Of a DNA stretch of 64,000 nt, positions 16,231-24,391 are shown in pieces. This DNA is from Phytohabitans rumicis (GTDB lineage: Bacteria; Actinomycetota; Actinomycetes; Mycobacteriales; Micromonosporaceae). The stretch covers positions 3,100,001-3,164,000 of the forward strand of contig NZ_BLPG01000001.1 of NCBI RefSeq assembly GCF_011764445.1, written 5' to 3'. Under the pieces are notes generated by a model that was given only the letters and a program-made list of their open reading frames with translations, made no database searches and was not told where the DNA came from. How positions within the stretch are numbered: position 1 is the stretch's first letter; each line of letters starts with the position of its first letter. The position numbers were made by a program, and so were the translations under genes.

Positions 16231-17115
16231 CGAGGCTGATGCGAACATCGCGTCGATCTCCGCCCGCTGGGGCAGGGAGACGGACGCGCCCAGCCGGCGG
16301 GCGCACACGGCTCCGGCGGCGCAGGCCCAGCGTACGGCCTCGACCATGTCACGGCCCTCGCCCCAGGCCACCGCCAGCGCGCCGGTGAACGCGTCACCGG
16401 CCGCCGTCGAGTCCACGGTCTCCACCTTGAACGCGGGTACGCGTACCGAAACGCCGGTGCGGTCGCCGTACCAGGCGCCTTGGTCGCCCAGCGTCACCAC
16501 CGCCCGCGGGACGACGGACAGGATGTCGGACATGTCTCCAGCTATGGCCCGCGCCTCCCCCTCGTTCACGACGAGCAGGTCCACCGCGTCCAGCAGCTCG
16601 GTGGGCAGCGCCCGGGCCGGCGCCGCGTTGAGCAGCACCCGTACGCCGGCCGCCCGGGCCGCCAAAGCCGCCTCCGTCACGGTCTCGACGGGAACCTCCA
16701 ATTGCGACACCAGGACGTCGGCACCGCGTACGGCGGAAAGCTCGGCCTCGGTGAGCGAGGTGAACGCAGCGTTGGCGCCCGGCGTGACCACGATGCAGTT
16801 TTCGCCGTGCGAGTTGACGACGACGAGGGCGACGCCGGAAGCGCCGTACACCACGCGCACGTGCGCACTGTCCACACCGGACGCGGCCAGGCGTGCCTTG
16901 AGGGTGACGCCGAACGAGTCGGAGCCGATCGCGCCGAGGAACGCGCAGGAGGCGCCCGCTCGGGCCGCGGCGATGGCCTGGTTGGCGCCCTTGCCGCCGG
17001 CCACCATCGCGAAGTCGTTGCCCAGCACGGTTTCCCCGGGCCGGGGCAGCTCGGGAGCGGTGGCGACGAGGTCCATGTTGGCGCTGCCGGCAACCACCAC
17101 GCGCGGCGGCGTCAT
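16228..17115 (-). CDS. rbsK: Ribokinase-like PfkB-family sugar kinase, copy 2
   Basis: The 295-residue paralogue of the kinase at 7745-8638 has the same signatures: VVAGSANMDLVATAP, VAGGKGANQAIAAARAG, LNAAPARALP, VVNEGEARAIAG and VDSTAAGDAFTGALAVAWGEG with the catalytic Asp near residue 248. It should phosphorylate ribose or a similar sugar. Its ATG overlaps the stop of the ABC ATPase gene (ATGA). Its stop codon TAG is made by the terminus of the adjoining MITE-like element, so the last residues may not be ancestral, although the length matches copy 1. Confidence 0.88.
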   Translation of the reverse strand: MTPPRVVVAGSANMDLVATAPELPRPGETVLGNDFAMVAGGKGANQAIAAARAGASCAFLGAIGSDSFGVTLKARLAASGVDSAHVRVVYGASGVALVVVNSHGENCIVVTPGANAAFTSLTEAELSAVRGADVLVSQLEVPVETVTEAALAARAAGVRVLLNAAPARALPTELLDAVDLLVVNEGEARAIAGDMSDILSVVPRAVVTLGDQGAWYGDRTGVSVRVPAFKVETVDSTAAGDAFTGALAVAWGEGRDMVEAVRWACAAGAVCARRLGASVSLPQRAEIDAMFASAS

Positions 17116-17905
17116 ACGGCACGCGCCGCGAAGCGGTCGCCGACGCGGTCCAGCGTCAGCGGCACGTCGAAGGTCTTCGACAGGTTCTCACTCGTGACTG
17201 TGTCGCCGATCAGTCCCTGGGCGACCACGGCGCCGTCGCGCAGCAGCAGCGCGTGGGTGAAGCCGGGCGGGATCTCCTCGACGTGGTGGGTGACCAGGAC
17301 CAGTGCGGGCGAGTCCGGGTCGTACGCCAGCTCGGCGAGCCGGCCGACCAGGTCTTCGCGGGCGCCCAGGTCGAGCCCGGCGGCGGGCTCGTCGAGCAGC
17401 AGCAGCTCCGGGTCGGTCATCAGGGCCCGAGCGATCTGCACCCGCTTGCGCTCCCCTCGGACAGGGTGCCGTAGAGCCGATCGGCGAACCCGGCCACGCC
17501 GAACTGCTCCAGCAGCGCGCGGGCGCGGATCTCGTCCATCGCCTCGTACCGCTCACGCCAGCGGCCCACCACGCCCCAGGAGGCGGTGACCACCACGTCG
17601 GCGACCCGCTCTTCGCCGGGGATCCGATCGGCCAGCGCGGCGCTGGACAGGCCGATCCGGGTACGCAATTCGTTGATGTCGGTGCGCCCGAGCCGCTCGC
17701 CGAGCACGTGTGCCGTGCCGGTGCTCGGGTAGAGCCGGGCGCCGGCGATGCTCAGCAGTGTCGTCTTGCCCGCGCCGTTCGGCCCGAGAACGACCCACCG
17801 TTCGTCCAGCTCCACCCGCCACGTCAGGTCGTGCAGCAGGTGTGAGCCGGAGCGCACGACACCAACGCTCTCCAGGTCAACCACGAGATCTTCGGACCAC
17901 GCCAC
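17112..17905 (-). CDS. ABC transporter ATP-binding protein (ModF/YcjX-like single subunit), apparent frameshift
   Basis: The N-terminal frame from GTG 17905 has Walker A LGPNGAGKTTLL near residue 50 and the Q-loop region, then goes out of frame at TLSEG. The next frame supplies RKRVQIARALMTDPELLLLDEPAAGLD, completing the signature and Walker B, then VLVTHHVEEIPPGFTHALLL. Adding one G to the run opposite 17453-17456 gives LSEGERKRVQIARAL and a protein of about 264 residues. It resembles stand-alone actinobacterial ATPases that lack a linked permease. It is followed, with a 4-base overlap, by the second ribokinase. The exact role is unclear. Confidence 0.8.
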
Positions 17906-17972
17906 GCGACCATCCAACCACGCCGGACCGGCTGCCCCCACGGATGTGACCAGCACCGTATGGTTCTGGCCC

Positions 17973-18959
17973 ATGACGGCGGTCATCGAGATCGAGGGAC
18001 TGCGCAAGACGTTCCGGACCATCCGGCGGGGCGCGCGCGTGGCACTCGACGGCTTCGACATGACGGTCGAGGCCGGGCAGATACACGGATTCCTCGGGCC
18101 GAACGGCTCCGGCAAGACGACCACGCTCCGCACGCTGCTCGGCTTGGTCCGGGCGGACGCGGGGCGGATGGCCATCCTCGGCCAGCCCGCCCCGGCGGCG
18201 CTCCCCGTGGTCACGCGGCGGCTCGGGGCGATCGTGGAGAGCCCGCAGTTCTTCGGCAACTTCACCGGCCGCCGTACCCTCCAACTGCTGGCCCGGGCCG
18301 GCGGCGTCCCGCTGGATCGGGTCGAGCACGTGCTCGCCCAGGTCGGCCTGCGCGACCGCGGCGAGGAACGGGTCAAGGCGTACTCGCTCGGCATGAAACA
18401 GCGCCTGGCCGTGGCGTCCGCGCTGCTCAAGGACCCGGAGCTGCTGATACTCGACGAGCCGGCGAACGGCCTGGACCCGGCCGGCATCCGGGAGATGCGC
18501 GACCTCATGCGGGAGTTGGCCGCGGCGGGCGTGACGGTGCTGGTCTCCAGCCACATCCTGGCCGAGATCCAGCTGATCTGCGACCACGTGACGATCATTT
18601 CGCGGGGCAAACGGGTGACGTCCGGGCCGGTCGCCGCGGTCCTGTCCGGCTTCGACCGGGGCGAGTTCCGGGTACGCGTGGCCGACCTCGACCACGCCGC
18701 CGAGGTGATCCGCACGGCGGGGCTGGAGGTGACGGTGCACGAGGACCACCTCGTGGTCGCCGACGTGGGCGACCCGGCCTGGCTCACCGAGCAGCTCGGG
18801 CAGCGGGGCATGTGGGTCTCCGAGCTGACCCCGCTGACGCCCGACCTGGAGAGCGTCTTCCTCCAGCTCACCGACGGGGACACGCCGCGTCAGGTCGACG
18901 TCGTCGGCCCGCCGCGAAACGCCGACGACGTCGCCATCGAACTGGGAGGACAGCCGTGA
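17973..18959 (+). CDS. ABC-2 type exporter ATP-binding protein
   Basis: The 328-residue protein is a CcmA/DrrA-type ATPase with FLGPNGSGKTTTLRTLLGL (Walker A, near residue 43), YSLGMKQRLAVASALL (signature), LLILDEPANGLDPAG (Walker B) and VSSHILAEIQ (H-loop). The C-terminal 100 residues form the accessory domain of ABC-2 exporters. ATG at 17973 was chosen over longer readings because TAVIEIEGLRKTF is the family start. It is divergent from the ATPase at 17112-17905, with 67 bases between them. Its stop overlaps the start of the membrane partner (GTGA). Confidence 0.92.
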   Translation: MTAVIEIEGLRKTFRTIRRGARVALDGFDMTVEAGQIHGFLGPNGSGKTTTLRTLLGLVRADAGRMAILGQPAPAALPVVTRRLGAIVESPQFFGNFTGRRTLQLLARAGGVPLDRVEHVLAQVGLRDRGEERVKAYSLGMKQRLAVASALLKDPELLILDEPANGLDPAGIREMRDLMRELAAAGVTVLVSSHILAEIQLICDHVTIISRGKRVTSGPVAAVLSGFDRGEFRVRVADLDHAAEVIRTAGLEVTVHEDHLVVADVGDPAWLTEQLGQRGMWVSELTPLTPDLESVFLQLTDGDTPRQVDVVGPPRNADDVAIELGGQP

Positions 18960-19918
18960 ACCTCGTCGCCGCGGAGCTCAGCCGGCTGACCGCCCGCCGG
19001 TTCGTGCAGCTCATGCTCGTGCTGCTGATCGGCGCGGGCGCCGTGACGGTCGGGACCACGCTGGCCACCTCGCACCGGCCGACCGCGATCGAGTGGGACC
19101 AGGCCGAGCAGCAGGCGCAGGTGGAGCGCAACCGCATCGCGGACACCCTGGCGGACTGCCAGCGGGCGGAGCTCGACGAGGAGTACTGCCGCCAACTGGC
19201 CGAGCGCGATCCCCGCGCCGAGGACTACCTCTACGGCGTGTTCGTCTTCAAGGACGAGATCAAGGGGCTGGTGTACTTCCTCATCTCGTTCCTGGCGCTT
19301 TTCGGCTTCCTGGTGGCCGCGTCGTTCATCGGGGCGGAGCTGACCTCGGGCGGCATGACCAACCTGCTGCTGTGGCGGCCGCAGCGGATGACCGTGCTCG
19401 GCACCAAGCTGGGCACGATGTTGGGGGCCGTCCTCGCCGTGTCGGTGGCCGCCACGGTCCTGTACGTCGGCGCGTTCTGGACCATCGCCGAGGCCACCGG
19501 CGTGCGCGGCGACCTCGACGCGGACTTCTGGAGCGACCTGGGGCTGACCCTGGTGCGGGGCCTGGCGTTCGTGCTCTTCGTGTCGGCGGTCGCCTTCGGT
19601 GCCGCCACTCTCGGCCGGCACACCGCGGCGGCGGTCGGCCTGATCGCGGCGTACGCGATCGTCTGGGAGATCGGCCTGCGCATCGTGCTGGAGGTCACCG
19701 AGGCCGGGCGGCCGGACCAGTGGGTGCTCTCCAGCTACATCGGGGCCTGGATGGACGGCAGGCTGGAGTTCTGGGACAGCAACGCCTGCCGCGGCTTCGG
19801 TCCGTGCGAGGGCACGTACGAGCTGACCTGGGTGCACGCGTCCGCCGTCTTCGCGGTCATCCTCATCGCCCTCGTCGGCGGCGCCTTCGCCACCTTCCGA
19901 CAGCGCGACCTCGCGTAA
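18956..19918 (+). CDS. ABC-2 type exporter permease
   Basis: The 320-residue membrane protein begins at a GTG overlapping the ATPase stop. The first span is near residues 16-38. A roughly 80-residue charged extracytoplasmic loop follows (DWDQAEQQAQVERNRIADT area). Four or five more spans come next, including LVYFLISFLALFGFLVAASFIGAEL and the last one at VHASAVFAVILIALVGGAFA. The GAELTSGGMTNLLLWRPQR region is typical of the ABC2_membrane_3 family. Together with the preceding ATPase it forms one exporter of unknown substrate. Confidence 0.88.
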   Translation: MNLVAAELSRLTARRFVQLMLVLLIGAGAVTVGTTLATSHRPTAIEWDQAEQQAQVERNRIADTLADCQRAELDEEYCRQLAERDPRAEDYLYGVFVFKDEIKGLVYFLISFLALFGFLVAASFIGAELTSGGMTNLLLWRPQRMTVLGTKLGTMLGAVLAVSVAATVLYVGAFWTIAEATGVRGDLDADFWSDLGLTLVRGLAFVLFVSAVAFGAATLGRHTAAAVGLIAAYAIVWEIGLRIVLEVTEAGRPDQWVLSSYIGAWMDGRLEFWDSNACRGFGPCEGTYELTWVHASAVFAVILIALVGGAFATFRQRDLA

Positions 19919-19925
19919 GACGAAC

Positions 19926-21101
19926 CTAGGACACCGTCGAGCCGAACACCTCGTCCCGCACCGAGTCGAGCGCGGTACGCAGGGCGCCCTTGAGCACCGG
20001 CTCCTCGGGCACCTCGGACGCCACCACCCGGGGCGAGACGAGCGTGATCGCGGCCACCTCGTGCTGCACCCGCTCGGCGAGCGCGGTGCCGCCGGCCTGC
20101 CCGACCTCGCCGGCCAGCACCACCAGCGGCGGGTCGAGCACCACGCAGGTGCTGGCGACGCCCAGCGCCAGCCGCCGGGCCAGCTCGTCGAGGAACGGAC
20201 CGCCCTTGGTCCCGGCGGCGATCGCGGCCCGTACCGCCTCGGCCGGGCCGGCGCCGCGGAAGCCGTGCTCGCGGGCCACCGCGCGCACCGCGTCGCCGCC
20301 GGCCAGCTGCTGGAACGCCCCCTTCGACCGGCGGTACGTGTCGCGCGGGATGGGCGCGCCCGGCACCGGGAGGTAGCCGATCTCGCCGGCGGCGCCGGTG
20401 CTGCCATGGTGCAGCCGCCCGCCGAGCACGATCGCGAGACCCATGCCGCCGCCGGCCCAGATCAGCACGAAGTCGTCGACGCCCTTGGCCGCGCCCTCGT
20501 GCGCCTCGGCGACGGCCGCGAGGTTGACGTCGTTGCCGAAGACGACCGTGGTGCTCAGGTCCTCGCGGAGGGCGGCGAGCAGGCCCTTGTGCCAGCGGGG
20601 CAGGTTCCACGCGAACGTGATGTCGCCGGTGCCCGGGTCCACCAGACCCGGCGTGCCGAGCACCACCCGACGTACCGTGCCGAGCGGCGCGTGGGCGTTG
20701 TCGGCGGCCTGCACGACGGCGTTGTGCACGACGCGGACCGGGTCGTCGGTGTCCTTGGTGGACAGTTCCGCCTGGCCGACGACGGTGCCGGTGATGTCGG
20801 CGCAGGCGGCCACCACCCGGTCGGCGTCGACGACGGCCCCGACGACGTGCGCGCTGCCCGGCGTCACGGCGTACAGCTGGGCGTTCGGCCCGCGCCCGCC
20901 GGCCTGCTCGCCCACCCGCGTGACCAGTCCGCGCTCCTCCAGACGTTCCACCAGTTGGGACGCGGTGACCTTGCTGAGCCCGGTCATCTCGCCGAGCTGG
21001 GCGCGGGTGAGCGGTCCGCGGGAAAGCAGAAGCTCCAGCGCGGCCCGGTCATTGAGCGCGCGCAGCAGCCGCGGAGTGCCGGGTAGGCGGGGTGAGGCCA
21101 T
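19926..21101 (-). CDS. ROK-family transcriptional regulator
   Basis: The 391-residue protein has an N-terminal winged HTH (LTRAQLGEMTGLSKVTASQLVERLEERGLV, residues about 31-60). The C-terminal ROK sugar-kinase-like domain follows (VVGAVVDADRVV, VLGTPGLVDPGTG, VFGNDVNLAAVAEAHEGAAKG, HGSTGAAGEIGYLP). The usual ROK zinc-binding cysteine cluster is missing from the segment after GEIGYL. That suggests a zinc-free regulator that senses an amino sugar or similar ligand. It is divergent from the NagZ-type gene. The shared 123-base interval carries two identical 8-base repeats that are good operator candidates. Confidence 0.88.
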   Translation of the reverse strand: MASPRLPGTPRLLRALNDRAALELLLSRGPLTRAQLGEMTGLSKVTASQLVERLEERGLVTRVGEQAGGRGPNAQLYAVTPGSAHVVGAVVDADRVVAACADITGTVVGQAELSTKDTDDPVRVVHNAVVQAADNAHAPLGTVRRVVLGTPGLVDPGTGDITFAWNLPRWHKGLLAALREDLSTTVVFGNDVNLAAVAEAHEGAAKGVDDFVLIWAGGGMGLAIVLGGRLHHGSTGAAGEIGYLPVPGAPIPRDTYRRSKGAFQQLAGGDAVRAVAREHGFRGAGPAEAVRAAIAAGTKGGPFLDELARRLALGVASTCVVLDPPLVVLAGEVGQAGGTALAERVQHEVAAITLVSPRVVASEVPEEPVLKGALRTALDSVRDEVFGSTVS

Positions 21102-21224
21102 TGCCGTCCTCTAGTATTTAGGAGACTTAACAGTTGAACCTTACTGACTTAACCGAGTAAGGCGTAGCGTAATCGGCCAAGCTGGCAAAGACGGTCAGCC
21201 GGCCGGACAGAAGGGGCACTCACC
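21102..21224. promoter_or_regulatory. Divergent control region between the ROK regulator and the NagZ gene
   Basis: GACTTAAC occurs twice in direct orientation (21124-21131 and 21146-21153). The spacing is 22 bases start to start, about two helical turns. The AT-rich stretch CTAGTATTTAGGAG just before the first copy is the likely promoter area for one of the two genes. The NagZ start at 21225 is preceded by GAAGGGGCACTCACC, with an AGGGG ribosome-binding site. Binding by the ROK protein here is inference. Confidence 0.5.
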
Positions 21225-22673
21225 ATGTCGACCGATCCCGGACTCCGCCGACTGGCTCTGCGCACGCTCCTCGCCGCCTTTCCAGGCAGCACCGCCCCAC
21301 AGTGGGCGGTCGACCTGGTCCGCGAGGGGCTCGCCGGATACACCCTCTTCGGCTTCAACATCATCGAATCATCGCAGGTCATCGCCGTCACCGCGGCCCT
21401 GCGCGAGGCACGCCCCGACGTACTCGTGGCGATCGATGAAGAGGGCGGCGACGTGACCCGCCTCGCGCACGCGACCGGCAGCCCGTACCCGGGAAATGCC
21501 GCGCTCGGCGCGGTGGGTGACCCCGCACTCACGCAGAAGGTCTACGCGGCCATCGGATACGAGCTGGCCGCACAGGGCGTCAACCTCAACCTCGCCCCGA
21601 CCGTCGACGTCAACACCGCCGATGAGAACCCCATCATCGGCACCCGCTCCTTCGGCGCCGACCCGGAGCAGGTCGCCGCGCACGCCGCCGCGGCCGTGAC
21701 CGGGCTCCAGGAGGCCGGCATCGCCGCGTGCGCCAAGCACTTCCCCGGCCACGGCGCGACCGTCGCCGACTCGCACCTCGAACTGCCCACCGTGGACGCT
21801 TCGCCCGAGGTGCTCCGCGCCCGCGACCTGCCGCCCTTCGCCGCCGTGGTCGCGGCCGGCACCAAGGCCATCATGACCGCGCACATCCGGGTGCCCGAGC
21901 TGACCGGGGACGGGCCGGCGACGTTCAGCCGGACGGTCTTGACCGGGCTGCTGCGCGAAGAGCTCGGCTTCGGCGGCGCGATCGTCACCGACGCCCTGGA
22001 GATGAAGGGCGCCGCGCTCGCCGCCGGTGGCACCGCGCGCGCCGCCGTGCCGGCGCTCGCCGCCGGGGCCGACCTGCTCTGCATCGGCGCCGACGTCGAC
22101 GCGGCCCTGGTCGAGGAGACCGCCGCCGAGATCGCGAACGCGATCGCCGCCGGGCGCCTGCCGGTCGCGCGCGTCGAGGACGCCGCCGCCCGCGTCGCCG
22201 ACCTCGCCGCCTGGACGTCCCGCTCCGCGCCGCGCGAGGTCCCGACAACCGATCTCGGGTACGCGGCGGCCCGGCGCGCCGTGCAGGTAGAGGGAAGCGT
22301 CGACGGGCTCGCCGCGCCCCTGGTCGTGCAGATCATCGCGTCCTCGACAATCGCCGAAGGGCCGGTCCCGTGGGGCCTCGGCCCGCACATCAACGGCACG
22401 GAGCAGCTCCGGGTGGTGGCCGGCGAAGCCAACGCCGCCGAGCTGCTGGCCCGCGCCGGCGACCGCCCCATCGTGGTCGTGGGCCGGCACGCGCACCGGG
22501 TGCCCGCGGCCCGCGCGCTGATCGAGGAGCTCGCGGCCCGCCACCCCGTCACGGTCGTGGAGATGGGCTGGCCCTCGCACTGGCGGCCGGCCGGGGCGCG
22601 CGCGTTCGTCACCACGTACGGCGCGAGCCTCGCCAACGGCCGCGCCGCCGCGGAGGTCCTCGGTCTCGCATAG
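21225..22673 (+). CDS. nagZ: Glycoside hydrolase family 3, NagZ-type beta-N-acetylhexosaminidase
   Basis: The 482-residue protein has the GH3 barrel with VAIDEEGGDVTRL, the NagZ loop KHFPGHGATVADSHLELPTVD (catalytic Asp/His pair in the DSH segment, near residue 184), TAHIRVPELTGDGPATFS, and the nucleophile region GGAIVTDALEMKGA near 250. The C-terminal 130 residues form the second GH3 domain. It should cleave terminal GlcNAc from muropeptides or chitooligosaccharides, probably in the cytoplasm since no signal peptide is visible. Divergence from a ROK regulator fits control by an amino sugar. Confidence 0.9.
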   Translation: MSTDPGLRRLALRTLLAAFPGSTAPQWAVDLVREGLAGYTLFGFNIIESSQVIAVTAALREARPDVLVAIDEEGGDVTRLAHATGSPYPGNAALGAVGDPALTQKVYAAIGYELAAQGVNLNLAPTVDVNTADENPIIGTRSFGADPEQVAAHAAAAVTGLQEAGIAACAKHFPGHGATVADSHLELPTVDASPEVLRARDLPPFAAVVAAGTKAIMTAHIRVPELTGDGPATFSRTVLTGLLREELGFGGAIVTDALEMKGAALAAGGTARAAVPALAAGADLLCIGADVDAALVEETAAEIANAIAAGRLPVARVEDAAARVADLAAWTSRSAPREVPTTDLGYAAARRAVQVEGSVDGLAAPLVVQIIASSTIAEGPVPWGLGPHINGTEQLRVVAGEANAAELLARAGDRPIVVVGRHAHRVPAARALIEELAARHPVTVVEMGWPSHWRPAGARAFVTTYGASLANGRAAAEVLGLA

Positions 22674-22682
22674 CTTGGCCCG

Positions 22683-22862
22683 CGTGAGTAGGGCGCCCCT
22701 GTTGGGCCTTCCCGCGTGAGTGGGGCGCCCCTGTTCAGCTCAGCGCGGGTATAGGGGCCGCGCTACTCACGGCGAGGTACCCCGGAGGGGTCCCCTACTG
22801 GGGCAAGCGCCGAGAAGCGACCCAGGCACAGCGCGAAGCCCAAGAGGGGCGCCCTACTCACG
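22683..22862. repeat. CGTGAGTAGGGCGCCCCT inverted-repeat cluster
   Basis: CGTGAGTAGGGCGCCCCT at 22683-22700 is followed by a near-identical direct copy at 22715-22732 (AGT/GGG change). It is matched by its exact inverted complement at 22845-22862. A degenerate fourth arm lies near 22760-22772 (CGCTACTCACG). The unit fills the 230-base gap between the NagZ and VanZ-like genes. It could act as a bidirectional terminator or be a small mobile palindrome. A related half-site (GGCGCCCTACTCGCG) is seen near 36323. Confidence 0.7.
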
Positions 22863-22903
22863 TGGAGCAGGAGAGCCATAGGTTCTTCACAGGAACTCCA
22901 TGA

Positions 22904-23650
22904 ATGGGCGGCTACGGTCGGTCGATGCTGGACGAAGTGATCGCCGGGACGGAGCAGGTCATCGGCACCGGGATAGCCGGCTGCACGCTCCTGTTAGGAC
23001 TCGCCTTCGCCCTGGCGACCCACCGCCATCTCGCCCAGCGGCTCGGCTGGTCGCGGTGGCCGACGCTGGGCGCGCTCGCGTTCGGCATGCCGATCGTCGC
23101 GCTGACCTTGATGCCGCTCGGCCCGATCGAGCCGATGGGAGTCGCCAGGTTCCGGCTGCACCACTTTCTCGTGGAGGCGCGACACCTGCCGTGGCACCAC
23201 TTCGACGGACTGGGCGCCAACGCGGAGCGGCTCGCCAACCTGGCCCTGTACGTGCCGGCCGCGTTCTTCCTCACGGTGGCGTGCCGGCGGGTGTGGCCGG
23301 CGGTGCTCCTCGGCCCGGCCGTGTCGCTGCTCGCCGAGCTGGTCCAGTCGTTCGACAGCTGGCGCAGCCCGGACCCGCAGGACCTCGTGCACAACGCCCT
23401 CGGCGCGTGGATCGGCGCGGTCGCCGGGCTGCTGGTCACTGTGAGCCGCATCTCTGTTGAACGTGTTCAAAGTCGGGTCTACCCTGAGGCTGACCGCAAT
23501 TTGAACACGTTCGAGAAAGGCGTGGGCGGTGGACATCAAGGTCTGGATGTACCTGGTCTATCTGGCGATCAGCATCGGGCTGACCATCTGGGTCGCCAGC
23601 ACGCTCTCCCGCAACGGGCTGGTGTTTCTGGAGGAGGTCTTCTCCGATAG
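22904..23650 (+). CDS. VanZ-like integral membrane protein, 3' boundary uncertain
   Basis: The VanZ-type core spans about residues 20-180: four hydrophobic segments, PLGPIEPMGVARFRLHHFL, a NLALYVPAAFFLTVACRR span and the family hallmark ELVQSFDSWRSPDPQDLVHNALGAWIG. ATG at 22904 has AGGAAC upstream. ATG at 22925 is an alternative. After residue 190 the frame runs 122 bases into the next gene with non-VanZ sequence, so the true stop is probably near 23450-23490, lost to a small indel. VanZ proteins are linked to glycopeptide tolerance or envelope biology, but the role here is unknown. Confidence 0.75.
   Translation: MGGYGRSMLDEVIAGTEQVIGTGIAGCTLLLGLAFALATHRHLAQRLGWSRWPTLGALAFGMPIVALTLMPLGPIEPMGVARFRLHHFLVEARHLPWHHFDGLGANAERLANLALYVPAAFFLTVACRRVWPAVLLGPAVSLLAELVQSFDSWRSPDPQDLVHNALGAWIGAVAGLLVTVSRISVERVQSRVYPEADRNLNTFEKGVGGGHQGLDVPGLSGDQHRADHLGRQHALPQRAGVSGGGLLR
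23457..23514. promoter_or_regulatory. Paired TTGAACGTGTTCAA operator sites
   Basis: TTGAACGTGTTCAAA (23457-23471) and TTTGAACACGTTCGA (23500-23514) share the palindromic core GAAC-GT/AC-GTTC. Their centres are 43 bases apart. The second site ends 14 bases before the GTG at 23529. A promoter for the three-gene run that ends in a TetR-family gene must lie between or beside them. They look like operators for that TetR protein (inference). Confidence 0.6.
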
Positions 23651-23951
23651 CCGGCTCGCCGCGGCCGTCAACAAGCTCCTTGTCGTCGGCTTCTACCTGC
23701 TCAACCTCGGCTACGTGACGGTGGCAATGCGGACCAGCGGGACGATCGCGGACGCCAGCGAGGCGCTCGAGTCGCTCTCCGTGAAGATCGGGCTGGTGCT
23801 CCTCGTCCTCGGCGGCCTGCACTTCTTCAACGTCTTCGCGCTGGGCCGCTACCGCCGCAGCCGGCTGCGCCAGCAGTCCAGCCACCCGCCGCTGCCGCCG
23901 GCCGCTCACCTGCCGATGATGCCGCCACCCCCGCCCATGCCACAGCGATGA
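23529..23951 (+). CDS. Small integral membrane protein of unknown function
   Basis: This 140-residue protein starts at GTG 23529 (VDIKVWMYLVYLAISIG). It has three predicted membrane helices: residues 5-26, about 50-70 (LLVVGFYLLNLGYVTVAM) and about 92-115 (KIGLVLLVLGGLHFFNVFALG). A basic patch and a proline-rich cytoplasmic tail (PPLPPAAHLPMMPPPPP) follow. The final codons overlap the next gene by 4 bases. Proteins of this kind are conserved in actinomycetes beside DCC and TetR genes. I do not recognise a function. Confidence 0.75.
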   Translation: MDIKVWMYLVYLAISIGLTIWVASTLSRNGLVFLEEVFSDSRLAAAVNKLLVVGFYLLNLGYVTVAMRTSGTIADASEALESLSVKIGLVLLVLGGLHFFNVFALGRYRRSRLRQQSSHPPLPPAAHLPMMPPPPPMPQR

Positions 23952-24391
23952 TCGGCTCTCCCAGCGTGGACCCCACGGGGCACGGGGCTCGTGGGGTCCA
24001 CGCCCTCACCGTTCTGTACGACGCGCACTGTCCACTGTGCCGCGCGGCGCACCGCTGGCTGGCCGCGCGCGACCAACTCGTACCCCTGGAGTTTGTGCCG
24101 GCCGGGTCGGACGAGGCCCGGCGGCGCCTCCCCGGCCTGGACCACGGCGCGACGCTGCGTGATGTGACCGTCGTGGCCGACACTGGCGAGGTGTACGTCG
24201 GCGACGGCGCCTGGCTGGCCTGCCTGTGGGCCCTGGCCGGCTACCGCGAGCTGGCCGAACGCCTGGCACGGCCGCACCTGCTGCCGGTGGCCCGGCGGGT
24301 CATCGCCGCGGCGGCCGCGGTGCGGGAGCGGACCCGCGGCTACGGTGACGATGATGACCGAGCAGACTGCGCCGACGACCGCTGCGGGTGA
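23948..24391 (+). CDS. DCC-family thiol-disulfide oxidoreductase-like protein (DUF393)
   Basis: The 147-residue protein contains the family hallmark VLYDAHCPLCRAAHRWL (the DxxCPxC motif) at about residues 22-38. A thioredoxin-like region follows, with RDVTVVADTGEVYVGDGAWLACLWAL. The family is thought to act in disulfide chemistry, though substrates are rarely known. The last 47 bases overlap the TetR gene in another frame and encode an acidic tail (GDDDDRADCADD), so the true C-terminus may be shorter. Confidence 0.8.
   Translation: MIGSPSVDPTGHGARGVHALTVLYDAHCPLCRAAHRWLAARDQLVPLEFVPAGSDEARRRLPGLDHGATLRDVTVVADTGEVYVGDGAWLACLWALAGYRELAERLARPHLLPVARRVIAAAAAVRERTRGYGDDDDRADCADDRCG

Noticed and set aside
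23451-23650. Long C-terminal tail of the VanZ-like protein
   Set aside because: It overlaps the next gene and its operators and has no VanZ character; a missed stop from a small indel is more likely.
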